Shown piece after piece: positions 1-6,475 of a stretch of DNA of 10,366 bases. Each line of letters starts with the position of its first letter. Positions within the stretch are counted from its first letter, which is position 1. Made by a program: the position numbers and the translations under genes. Origin of the DNA: an uncultured Rhodocyclaceae bacterium. GTDB lineage: Bacteria; Pseudomonadota; Gammaproteobacteria; Burkholderiales; Rhodocyclaceae. The notes beneath the pieces were generated by a model that was not told the origin of the DNA, searched no databases, and worked only from the letters and a program-made list of their open reading frames with translations. Location of the stretch: positions 1 through 10,366 of the forward strand of contig CAJBAP010000290.1 of assembly GCA_903950295.1 (NCBI GenBank). The letters run 5' to 3'.

Positions 1-2104
1 CTTCCTCATAGAGCGTTTGCGTGTTTTCCACCAGTTGCGTCCAGGCGCTGGCGGGATGGATATTCACTTCGATCACGCCGGGGTCGGGCGTGATGCGGAA
101 TTCCTTGAGGCGCGGATCGGAGGGCGGCGTGTAGCCTTCCAGCCGCAGCGGAAGACTCAAAGCATTGGCGGTGGTTTCGATCGCAGTCAGCAGGGTGATG
201 AAGTCTTCCAGCAGGGGCACCGGCGGCAGGAAGACGCACAGCACGCCATCGCGCACTTCGGCGCACAGGGCGGTGTGTACGATTTCCTTGGGGTCATAGC
301 CGGATTTGGCTTCAGGCGACTTGGAGGCTACTGCTTTTTTCTTCGCTGCTGGCGTTGCCGCTGTTGCCGATTCTGGCAAGGCTTCGAGCGCTTCGAACGG
401 GTCACGACCAAGCTCCTCCTCCTTGTCTTCGGGCGCAACCCAAGGCAGTGAGGCGAGCGGCAGGCGCAGGCCGAGCGGGGAGTCGCCGGGAATCAGGTAG
501 AGGTGCTCACGCTTCAGTGGCCACGGGCTGGAACGGAAGCGGATGGAAAAGTCGGCTTTGGCGGAACGGCTCTTTTTGGCAGGGGGCAGGGCTTTCAGCG
601 GCAGCACGTAGCCCGCCGCTGCGCCGAGGCCGCGTTCGAGCAACTTCGCCACGCGCCGGCGCTCGTCGGTTTGCTTCAGGTCGAGTTTGAGCGGGTCGAA
701 GTTCTCCGGCCAGCGCTGTTCCTCGTCGATGATGCGCGTGACGTCTTCGAAGGCGGAAATGACAAAACCCTCGTCAAGCCCGAGTTCGTGCGTCAGGCGC
801 TGGATGAACGTCAAGGCATCGGCGGTCGTTTGTGACCCGGCGCCGTCGGTGGTGACCAGCAGCTTGCGTTCGTTCCACAAGGGCTTGCCGTCGGTGCGCC
901 AGTAGCAGCCCAGCGCCCAGCGTGGCAGCGGTTCGCCGGGATACCACTTGCCCTGGCCATAATGCAACATGGCGCCCGGGGCAAAGTGGCCCTGCAGGCG
1001 CTTGAGCAGGTCACCCGCGAGTTCGCGTTTTTTATCGGAGAGGGCGGTGAAGTTCCATTCCGGCCCTTCCATATCGTCGATCGAAACGAAGGTTGGCTCG
1101 CCGCCCATGGTGAGGCGCACGTCATGCTTCTGCAATTCGGCATCGACCTGATGGCCGAGATCGAGCAGCGCCTGCCATTGCGCTTCGGTGTAGGGCTTGG
1201 TGACGCGCGGGTCTTCGTGGATGCGCGTGACCTGCATGGCAAAGTCGAAATGTGTTTCGCAGACTTCGGTGACGCCGATCACCGGGGCGGCCGAGGATGG
1301 CATGGCCGTGCAGGCGAGCGGAATGTGGCCCTCGCCGGCCAGCAGGCCCGAGGTGGGATCAAGGCCGATCCAGCCGGCGCCGGGGATGAAAACTTCCGTC
1401 CAGGCATGCAGATCGGTGAAGTCGTGGTCGGTGCCGGAGGGGCCGTCGAGTGCCTTGAGGTCGGCCTTCAGCTGGATCAGGTAGCCCGAGGCGAAGCGCG
1501 CCGCCAGGCCGAGGTGACGCAGCGCCTGCACCAGCAGCCAGGCCGAATCGCGGCAGGAGCCGCGCTTGAGCGTCAGCGTTTCTTCGGGTGTCTGCACGCC
1601 GGGCTCAAGGCGCACGATGTAGCCGACATCGCCTTGGACGCGCTGGTTGATGCCGACCAGCATGTCGATGGTGCGCATTTCCGCACCGAGGAATTCCGTG
1701 CGGGTACGCGCCAGCCAGTCGGCCAGCAGCGGCGTGACGGGGTCGGCTTCGAGATAGGGCCCGAGCTCGCGCTTCAGACCTTCCGGGTATTCGAAGGGAA
1801 ACTTCTCGGAAGCTTCGTCGATGAAGAAGTCGAAGGGGTTGATGATCGTCATGTCGGCCAGCAGGTCGACGGTGATTTCCAGCGCTGCCGCTTTTTCCGG
1901 GAAAACCAGGCGCGCCACCCAGTTGCCGAACGGATCCTGCTGCCAATTCAGAAAATGGCCGGCCGGCTCGATGTTCAGAGAATAGCTGTGAATGGGGGTG
2001 CGGCTGTGTGCCGCCGGGCGCAAGCGCACCTCGTGCGGCCAGAGACTGACGGCACGATCAAAGGTGTAGCGGGTGGTGTGCCGGAGTGCGACTCGGATGG
2101 ACAT
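1..2104 (-). CDS. Transglutaminase-like / DUF2126 protein, partial (C-terminus beyond left edge)
   Basis: The frame is open from an ATG at 2104 to the left edge, giving 701 codons; the family is usually about 1,100 residues, so the C-terminal third is missing. The N-terminus (MSIRVALRHTTRYTFDR) is typical of the bacterial transglutaminase-like N-terminal domain. The papain-like triad is visible: Cys184 in RGSCRDSAW, His233 in DLHAW and Asp249 in LDPTSG. The DUF2126 part begins around residue 300 and has TMGGEPTF near residue 333. Two Lys/Ala/Pro-rich linkers lie near residues 505-520 and 580-612. The fold suggests peptide-bond cleavage or amide transfer in the cytoplasm; I see no signal peptide. 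It follows the Anbu gene by 93 bases on the same strand. No good Shine-Dalgarno precedes the ATG and no in-frame start lies upstream. Family identity is firm; the substrate is unknown. Confidence 0.94.
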   Translation of the reverse strand, partial: MSIRVALRHTTRYTFDRAVSLWPHEVRLRPAAHSRTPIHSYSLNIEPAGHFLNWQQDPFGNWVARLVFPEKAAALEITVDLLADMTIINPFDFFIDEASEKFPFEYPEGLKRELGPYLEADPVTPLLADWLARTRTEFLGAEMRTIDMLVGINQRVQGDVGYIVRLEPGVQTPEETLTLKRGSCRDSAWLLVQALRHLGLAARFASGYLIQLKADLKALDGPSGTDHDFTDLHAWTEVFIPGAGWIGLDPTSGLLAGEGHIPLACTAMPSSAAPVIGVTEVCETHFDFAMQVTRIHEDPRVTKPYTEAQWQALLDLGHQVDAELQKHDVRLTMGGEPTFVSIDDMEGPEWNFTALSDKKRELAGDLLKRLQGHFAPGAMLHYGQGKWYPGEPLPRWALGCYWRTDGKPLWNERKLLVTTDGAGSQTTADALTFIQRLTHELGLDEGFVISAFEDVTRIIDEEQRWPENFDPLKLDLKQTDERRRVAKLLERGLGAAAGYVLPLKALPPAKKSRSAKADFSIRFRSSPWPLKREHLYLIPGDSPLGLRLPLASLPWVAPEDKEEELGRDPFEALEALPESATAATPAAKKKAVASKSPEAKSGYDPKEIVHTALCAEVRDGVLCVFLPPVPLLEDFITLLTAIETTANALSLPLRLEGYTPPSDPRLKEFRITPDPGVIEVNIHPASAWTQLVENTQTLYEE
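547..570 (+). repeat. Diverged copy D of the direct repeat, inside the transglutaminase gene
   Basis: Matches copy A at 21 of 24 bases (changes at 557, 558 and 565) in the same orientation. It is read in frame on the minus strand as SRSAKADF, near residues 512-519, in a Lys/Ala-rich linker of the DUF2126 region. It could be a repeat insertion captured as coding sequence, or chance similarity in GC-rich DNA. Confidence 0.4.
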
Positions 2105-2197
2105 GGAGGGTGACCACGAAAGGGGATAACACCAAGCCCATGCAACGAACGTGCCGCATGACCGCGCATGACCATGGCGCGGCGGAAGTTGCCAGGC

Positions 2198-2977
2198 TCA
2201 GCCCGAAGGGAAATTGACGACCCGGTGAGTACCGCCGACATCCTTGCCGGCATCTTCCCAGTCGAAACGCGGCAGGTTCTGCAGAGCCATCAACAGGCCT
2301 TCATTCCATTTCTCCGAGAGTTGACGGGCGAAGGGATCATCTTCGTTGAAATAAATGCGCCGGCCGGCGGTGAGGCTGTCGCGTTCGTAAATCAGCAGTT
2401 CGACGGGGGGGCCGACGGTGACGTTGCTGCGGATGGTCGAATTCATCGACACCAGCGCGCAACGCGCCGCCCGCTCGAGAAATACGTCGCGCTTGATGAC
2501 GCGGTCGAGGATCGGCTTGCCGTACTTGATCTCGCCGATCTGCAGGAAGGGATGTTCGTTCGATTCGTGGATGTAGTTGCCCTGCGGGTAGACCATGAAC
2601 ACTTCCGGGGCCTGGCCGGCGATCTGCCCGGCGAAGATGAAGGTGGCCTCGAAGTTGGTGGTGCCGGTGTCGCGCGTGGAATGCAGCTTTTGCACTTGGG
2701 TGCTGATCATGCCGAGATAGTCGGCTGCCTCCTGCATGTTATTGACCGACAGCAGGTTGGGGGTCAGTGCGGCGGCGATATCGCTGTTGATCTTTTTGAC
2801 GACCGCCTGCGTGGTGGCCAGGTTGCCGGCCGAGAGCATTGAGAAGAAGCGTTCGCCGGGCCAGACGAAGTTGTGCATTTTCGAATAGACGCTGACGTTG
2901 TCGGTACCCGCGTTGGTGCGCGAATCGGTACACAGGACAAGGCCTTCATTGACATTGATGGCGAGGCAGTAGGTCAT
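2198..2977 (-). CDS. anbu: Anbu-type proteasome-like peptidase (COG3484)
   Basis: A 259-residue protein of the ancestral-beta-subunit (Anbu) group, related to HslV and 20S proteasome beta subunits. The start at 2977 is chosen because it gives MTYCLAINVNEGLVLCTDSR: removal of Met1 exposes Thr as the N-terminal nucleophile with no propeptide. In mature numbering the expected partners are Asp17 (in CTDSR) and a lysine at 32 (in YSKM). A longer in-frame reading to 3160 adds a basic, unconserved stretch that would bury the nucleophile. Anbu proteins are self-compartmentalising assemblies, but their in vivo substrate is unsettled. The gene is divergent from the ATP-grasp/alpha-E genes and upstream of the transglutaminase gene, the usual company for this family. 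No clear Shine-Dalgarno is seen before the ATG. The length fits the family. Confidence 0.93.
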   Translation of the reverse strand: MTYCLAINVNEGLVLCTDSRTNAGTDNVSVYSKMHNFVWPGERFFSMLSAGNLATTQAVVKKINSDIAAALTPNLLSVNNMQEAADYLGMISTQVQKLHSTRDTGTTNFEATFIFAGQIAGQAPEVFMVYPQGNYIHESNEHPFLQIGEIKYGKPILDRVIKRDVFLERAARCALVSMNSTIRSNVTVGPPVELLIYERDSLTAGRRIYFNEDDPFARQLSEKWNEGLLMALQNLPRFDWEDAGKDVGGTHRVVNFPSG

Positions 2978-3090
2978 GATGCAGGTGGCTGAAAGGAATG
3001 GCGTAGATTGTATGCCCTTGCGCCAATTTACGGGCTGGCGCGTTTGTTGCGTTGCACAGGCCAGCGTAAAGAAAAGACACCGGAACAGCC
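2978..3090. promoter_or_regulatory. Divergent promoter region between anbu and the ATP-grasp gene
   Basis: This 113-base gap separates two divergent transcription units and should hold both promoters. On the minus strand a TACAAT -10-like hexamer (complement of 3007-3012) would start transcription about 23 bases before the anbu ATG, but I see no convincing -35 at 16-18 bases. On the plus strand TTGTTG (3044-3049) and TAAAGA (3067-3072) are 17 bases apart, but each matches consensus at only about 3 of 6 positions. The region assignment is sound; the individual hexamers are tentative. Confidence 0.4.
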
Positions 3091-4569
3091 ATGCCACTAG
3101 AAATGCTGAATTACCCCCAGCCCCACGCCAACGATGCCTACGATGAGTTGCTCGACGCACAGCGGCAACCGCGTCCGGCTTCCCGCGCGCTGTTCAGCTA
3201 TCTTGACCGCCTGGGCACCGCCGAGCTGGTGGCACGACGCGAGAGCGTCGACGCTGCCATCATGGCGATGGGCATCACATTCACGGTGTATAGCGATGCT
3301 GGCAACATCGACCGCGTCTGGCCCTTCGACATCATCCCGCGCACCATGTCGCGCCGGGAGTGGGATCGGATCGACGCCGGCCTCAAGCAGCGCCTGACTG
3401 CGCTCAATCTCTTCATCAACGATCTCTACAACGAGCAGAAAATCGTCCGGGACGGTATTTTTCCCATCGAGGTTCTGGAAGGCTCGAAGAATTTCCGTGC
3501 GCAATGCAAGGGGATGACGCCCCGTTTTGGGGTGTGGGCGCATGTTTGCGGCACCGATCTGGTGCGCGACAAGGATGGCACCATTTATGTGCTCGAGGAC
3601 AACCTGCGTGTGCCTTCCGGCGTCTCCTACATGCTGGAAAACCGCCAGCTGATGAAGCGGCTGTTCCCCGAACTGTTCAAGTCGAGCGACATCCTGCCGA
3701 TCGACGACTACCCGACGCAGCTTTACGACACGCTGGCGGCGCTCTCGCCCCGCCATAATCAAGCCGGTGATCGTCCCGTGATCGTCGTGCTGACACCGGG
3801 CATCTACAACTCTGCCTATTTCGAGCACAGCTACCTCGCTCAGAAGATGGGCGCGATCCTCGTCGAGGGCAGCGATCTTGTCGTGCAGGCCGACGACTGC
3901 GTCTACATGAAGACGATTTCCGGGCTGCGTCGCGTCGATGTCATCTACCGTCGCATCGACGACGACTTTCTCGATCCCGAGGCTTTCCGGCCCGACTCTG
4001 CGCTCGGTGTACCCGGCCTGATGCGCGCCTGGCGTGCCGGCAAGGTCGGCATCGCCAATGCGCCGGGTGCGGGCGTGGCCGACGACAAGGTGGTGTATAC
4101 CTTCGTGCCGCAGATCATCAAGTACTACCTCGACCAGGAGCCGATCCTGCCCAATGTGCCGAGCTGGATGTGCATGTACGAGGATCAGCGCGAGTATGTG
4201 CTCGCCAATCTCGACAAGCTGGTGGTGAAGCCGGCCAACGAGTCGGGCGGCTACGGCATGCTGATCGGGCCGCGTGCCAGCGCGGAAGAGCGCCGCCAGT
4301 TCGCCGATTTGATCCGCGCCAATCCGCGCAACTACATGGCGCAGCCGACGCTGTCGATCTCCACTGCGCCGACCTTGATCGGCGACAAAATGGCGCCGCG
4401 CCACCTCGACCTGCGCCCCTTCGTGCTGCAGTCAGACAAGCTCTATGCCACGACTGGCGGACTCACGCGCGTGGCGCTGCGCGAAGGTTCGCTGATCGTC
4501 AATTCATCCCAGGGGGGCGGCAGCAAGGACACCTGGATCATCAACACGCACGAAGAGGGGGGTGCCTGA
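3091..4569 (+). CDS. Circularly permuted ATP-grasp protein (COG2308)
   Basis: A 492-residue protein of the circularly permuted ATP-grasp type 2 family (formerly DUF404/DUF407), predicted to be an amidoligase that activates a carboxylate with ATP and joins it to an amine. Visible signatures are VLEDNLRVPSG at residues 167-177, the nucleotide-binding KPANESGGYGM at 380-390 and DLRPF at 440-444. The length is normal for the family. The ATG at 3091 is used; a second in-frame ATG at 3103 is possible, and neither has a strong Shine-Dalgarno. The stop shares one base with the ATG of the alpha-E gene, so the two are almost certainly cotranscribed and translationally coupled. It is divergent from anbu. 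The ligation substrate cannot be read from sequence. Confidence 0.95.
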   Translation: MPLEMLNYPQPHANDAYDELLDAQRQPRPASRALFSYLDRLGTAELVARRESVDAAIMAMGITFTVYSDAGNIDRVWPFDIIPRTMSRREWDRIDAGLKQRLTALNLFINDLYNEQKIVRDGIFPIEVLEGSKNFRAQCKGMTPRFGVWAHVCGTDLVRDKDGTIYVLEDNLRVPSGVSYMLENRQLMKRLFPELFKSSDILPIDDYPTQLYDTLAALSPRHNQAGDRPVIVVLTPGIYNSAYFEHSYLAQKMGAILVEGSDLVVQADDCVYMKTISGLRRVDVIYRRIDDDFLDPEAFRPDSALGVPGLMRAWRAGKVGIANAPGAGVADDKVVYTFVPQIIKYYLDQEPILPNVPSWMCMYEDQREYVLANLDKLVVKPANESGGYGMLIGPRASAEERRQFADLIRANPRNYMAQPTLSISTAPTLIGDKMAPRHLDLRPFVLQSDKLYATTGGLTRVALREGSLIVNSSQGGGSKDTWIINTHEEGGA

Positions 4570-5537
4570 TGCTCTCCCGTGTTGCCGAAAATCTTTACTG
4601 GATGGGCCGCTATCTCGAGCGGGCCGAAAACACCGCGCGCTTCATCAACAGCACGACGCAGGTGCTGCTCGATCTGCCGCGCGATGCCGCCTTCGGCTGG
4701 GACGTGCTGCTCAAGGTGGCCGGGCTCGACCAGATCTTCGCCGAACACCACCCCCAACTGGCACAGGCCGACGAAGACAGTATCGTCAGCTTTCTCATCG
4801 AAGACGAGAGCAATCCCAGCTCGATACTCTCCGGCATCCACAATGCCCGCGAGAATGCGCGCACGGTGCGCGAAGTGTTGCCGATGGAGTTGTGGGAACG
4901 CATCAACAGCCTCTACCTTTACATCCGCGACAACGCCGCACGGGCGAAGATCGGTCGTGGCCCGCGCAACGAGGTGCTGCAGGGTGTCATCGGCCGGCGT
5001 GAATCGATCATCGGCCTGCTCACCGGCTCGATGAGTCGCGATGTTGCCTACCAGTTCATCAAGCTCGGCCGCAACCTCGAGCGGGCCGACATGACCACCC
5101 GCATCGTCGACGTCAATTCCGCCGTGCGCCTGCCCCGTGATCCGGCGCTGGCCTCAGTGGCCACCGAGCGCATGTGGATGAGCACGCTCAACGCCCTCTC
5201 CGCCTACCAGATGTACCGCAGCCACGTCAGCGTGCATGTGCGCGCCAACGATGTCGTGAATTACCTGTTGAAGAACCCGCACTTCCCGCGCACCGTGATG
5301 CATTGCCTTGCAGAAATCGAGGGCTGCCTGTCCGTATTGCCCGACCACAAACCGGCGATGAAACAGGTGCGTCAGGCCTGGCGTCGCCTGGAGGGCATGC
5401 AGCTCAACGATTTGCCGCCCACGGTGCTGCATGAATACCTCGACCAGGTGCAAAGCGATCTCGCCGCCATTCACGGTGCCATGGCCAGGCAATACTTCCA
5501 CCTCCATCAGCAGCAGACGAATGGGGCAGAGCAGTAA
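4569..5537 (+). CDS. Alpha-E domain protein (COG2307, DUF403)
   Basis: A 322-residue, probably all-helical protein that begins MLSRVAENLYWMGRYLERAE, the hallmark N-terminus of the alpha-E superfamily. The ATG at 4569 overlaps the preceding TGA by one base (TGATG) and is preceded by a G-rich Shine-Dalgarno ending about 8 bases upstream. An in-frame extension to 4170 is rejected because it reads through the ATP-grasp gene out of frame. The motif GR(Y/N)LERA(E/D) occurs twice, at residues 13-20 and 167-174, which suggests an internal duplication. Alpha-E proteins almost always accompany the permuted ATP-grasp proteins, sometimes fused to them, and are thought to act as partner or accessory catalytic domain; the biochemical role is not established. 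Only 10 bases separate its stop from the convergent PIN gene, and no terminator hairpin is visible. Confidence 0.95.
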   Translation: MLSRVAENLYWMGRYLERAENTARFINSTTQVLLDLPRDAAFGWDVLLKVAGLDQIFAEHHPQLAQADEDSIVSFLIEDESNPSSILSGIHNARENARTVREVLPMELWERINSLYLYIRDNAARAKIGRGPRNEVLQGVIGRRESIIGLLTGSMSRDVAYQFIKLGRNLERADMTTRIVDVNSAVRLPRDPALASVATERMWMSTLNALSAYQMYRSHVSVHVRANDVVNYLLKNPHFPRTVMHCLAEIEGCLSVLPDHKPAMKQVRQAWRRLEGMQLNDLPPTVLHEYLDQVQSDLAAIHGAMARQYFHLHQQQTNGAEQ

Positions 5538-5547
5538 CTAGTCACGG

Positions 5548-6039
5548 CTACTCCCCCACGTCCTTCCACACTGCCTCGATGATGCTCGGATGGATGAAGT
5601 ATCCGGCAGGTTGGAGCCTCTCCAATACAGGCCGCGCGGCAGGAATCAATCCCTGACCCTTGGCGAGACCAATCACCGCTGCCGTACCGATAATGGAGAG
5701 ACGCTGCGATCTCGCTTCTGCCCGCCCAGCGCGGTCGTCGATGATGAGCAAACATCCGGGCATCTGCATCGCAGCGGCAATTGCACTGCGTTCGCCTGCA
5801 TCGAGACCCGGATTCATGGGTTGCCATGCACTTTCAGGCAATGACGGACAAACCAGCCACCCGGCGTCGAACGCCTGGGTGATCAGCGCCTTGCCCGGAT
5901 AGTCTGATGACGGCAACGCTTCGTCGCGGACTGCGGCGGTGACCAGGACTTGCCCAAACAATCCGCGTAGCAGATCGAGGGCGTCAATACGGGACAACGC
6001 AATCAGCGGTCCCGCATCGGCAATGACGACACTACGCAA
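5548..6039 (-). CDS. PIN-domain toxin-like protein, DUF3368 type
   Basis: A 163-residue protein with PIN-fold nuclease features of the DUF3368 group: VIADAGPLIAL (Asp8), LDAGERSAI (Asp80, Glu83) and IIDDRAGRAEA (Asp101/Asp102), then the conserved GTAAVIGLAKGQGLI segment. Such proteins are predicted Mg2+-dependent ribonucleases and toxins of type II toxin-antitoxin pairs. The start is a TTG at 6039, because an in-frame TGA lies two codons upstream and a strong Shine-Dalgarno (GGGGGTGAT) is placed 6 bases before it. The antitoxin gene ends 16 bases upstream on the same strand, so the pair forms an operon in antitoxin-toxin order. All acidic positions expected for an active PIN domain seem present. 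The RNA target is unknown. Confidence 0.86.
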   Translation of the reverse strand: MRSVVIADAGPLIALSRIDALDLLRGLFGQVLVTAAVRDEALPSSDYPGKALITQAFDAGWLVCPSLPESAWQPMNPGLDAGERSAIAAAMQMPGCLLIIDDRAGRAEARSQRLSIIGTAAVIGLAKGQGLIPAARPVLERLQPAGYFIHPSIIEAVWKDVGE

Positions 6040-6041
6040 AT

Positions 6042-6050
6042 ATCACCCCC
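6042..6050 (-). promoter_or_regulatory. Strong ribosome-binding site that fixes the TTG start of the PIN gene
   Basis: Read on the minus strand this is GGGGGTGAT, one mismatch from the anti-16S partner GGAGGTGAT. It is separated by 6 bases from the TTG at 6039-6037. In the PIN frame a TGA occupies 6045-6043, so no upstream start is possible, and no ATG or GTG is available near the conserved N-terminus. Confidence 0.7.
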
Positions 6051-6055
6051 AAACA

Positions 6056-6406
6056 TCACCCCTTTTGTGCCAACCATTGCTTACCAACATTGAGATCGTC
6101 ACGGGCGTCCGCTTCGTTGCCGCTGGTCAATGGAATACCGAGACTGGAGAACAGGGTCAGCATTTCGGGCAGGGTCTTGTCGGTCATCCGTGCGGCAAAC
6201 CCGGCAGAGACCGCCCCGCTGCGGAACAACGATACCGCAAGCGCGACCCGCACGGCGCCCAGATCGGGAAGCGCAAGTTTCTCCAGGTCAATCAATAATG
6301 CCTCAGGATGATCGCGGTTCATCACGACGACCATATCATCCTCTTTCGCACTGCGTAACGCAGTCGACGGGTTGGTCTTGAGTTGGCGGATATTGACGGC
6401 CTGCAT
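6056..6406 (-). CDS. Antitoxin with Phd/YefM-like N-terminus and UPF0175-like C-terminus
   Basis: A 116-residue protein starting at the ATG at 6406, which has an excellent Shine-Dalgarno (AAGGAGA, complement of 6412-6418). A longer in-frame start at 6463 lacks one and would overlap the promoter. Residues 1-45 (MQAVNIRQLKTNPSTALRSA, then MVVVMNRDHPEALLI) look like a Phd/YefM DNA-binding and dimerisation half. Residues 48-112, with VALAVSLFRSGAVSAGFAAR and a terminal acidic DDL stretch, resemble UPF0175, a family often found next to DUF3368 PIN toxins. It probably neutralises the downstream PIN protein through its C-terminal half and represses its own promoter through its N-terminal half. The two-part reading is by eye and moderately sure; pairing with the PIN gene is strong from context. 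Confidence 0.82.
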   Translation of the reverse strand: MQAVNIRQLKTNPSTALRSAKEDDMVVVMNRDHPEALLIDLEKLALPDLGAVRVALAVSLFRSGAVSAGFAARMTDKTLPEMLTLFSSLGIPLTSGNEADARDDLNVGKQWLAQKG

Positions 6407-6417
6407 ATTGTTCTCCT

Positions 6418-6425
6418 TACATGTA
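6418..6425. promoter_or_regulatory. Possible operator palindrome at the antitoxin transcription start
   Basis: TACATGTA is a perfect 8-bp palindrome between the -10 hexamer and the Shine-Dalgarno. On the minus strand CTACAATGT (overlapping the -10) is followed closely by CTACATGT, which looks like a repeated half-site. Binding there by the Phd-like N-terminus of the antitoxin would block the promoter. This is inference from position and symmetry only. Confidence 0.35.
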
Positions 6426-6430
6426 GGAAC

Positions 6431-6459
6431 ATTGTAGCGTTTGGGCTGTAAGGTTTCAA
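6431..6459 (-). promoter_or_regulatory. Promoter of the antitoxin-PIN toxin operon
   Basis: On the minus strand, TTGAAA (complement of 6454-6459) and TACAAT (complement of 6431-6436) are separated by exactly 17 bases; each matches the sigma-70 consensus at 5 of 6 positions. Transcription would start near 6424, leaving a leader of about 18 bases that carries the Shine-Dalgarno. The promoter lies wholly between the ribE stop and the antitoxin start, so the module can be expressed independently of ribE. Confidence 0.7.
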
Positions 6460-6475
6460 TCACGTACTACTGGAA

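Noticed and set aside
962..2113. Long plus-strand open frame (383 codons)
   Set aside because: It is antisense to the transglutaminase gene, whose catalytic motifs are plain on the minus strand; its composition is typical of a GC-rich shadow frame.
2154..2175. Two close copies of CGCATGACC in the gap between anbu and the transglutaminase gene
   Set aside because: The unit is short and imperfectly placed; it could be a half-site pair but nothing else supports it.
2978..3160. N-terminal extension of the Anbu frame
   Set aside because: It is basic and unconserved, overlaps the divergent ATP-grasp gene start, and would hide the N-terminal Thr nucleophile.
3097..4404. Long minus-strand open frame (435 codons)
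   Set aside because: It is antisense to the ATP-grasp gene and has a His/Arg/Asp-rich shadow composition with no recognisable domain.
4170..4568. N-terminal extension of the alpha-E frame
   Set aside because: It runs out of frame through the ATP-grasp gene; the conserved N-terminus begins exactly at the ATG at 4569, which has a Shine-Dalgarno.
5538..5547. Possible bidirectional terminator between the convergent alpha-E and PIN genes
   Set aside because: The gap is only 10 bases and no stem with a T-run is visible there or in the flanking coding ends.
6407..6463. Longer start for the antitoxin at 6463
   Set aside because: It lacks a ribosome-binding site and overlaps the strong promoter; the ATG at 6406 has a near-ideal Shine-Dalgarno and gives the family N-terminus.
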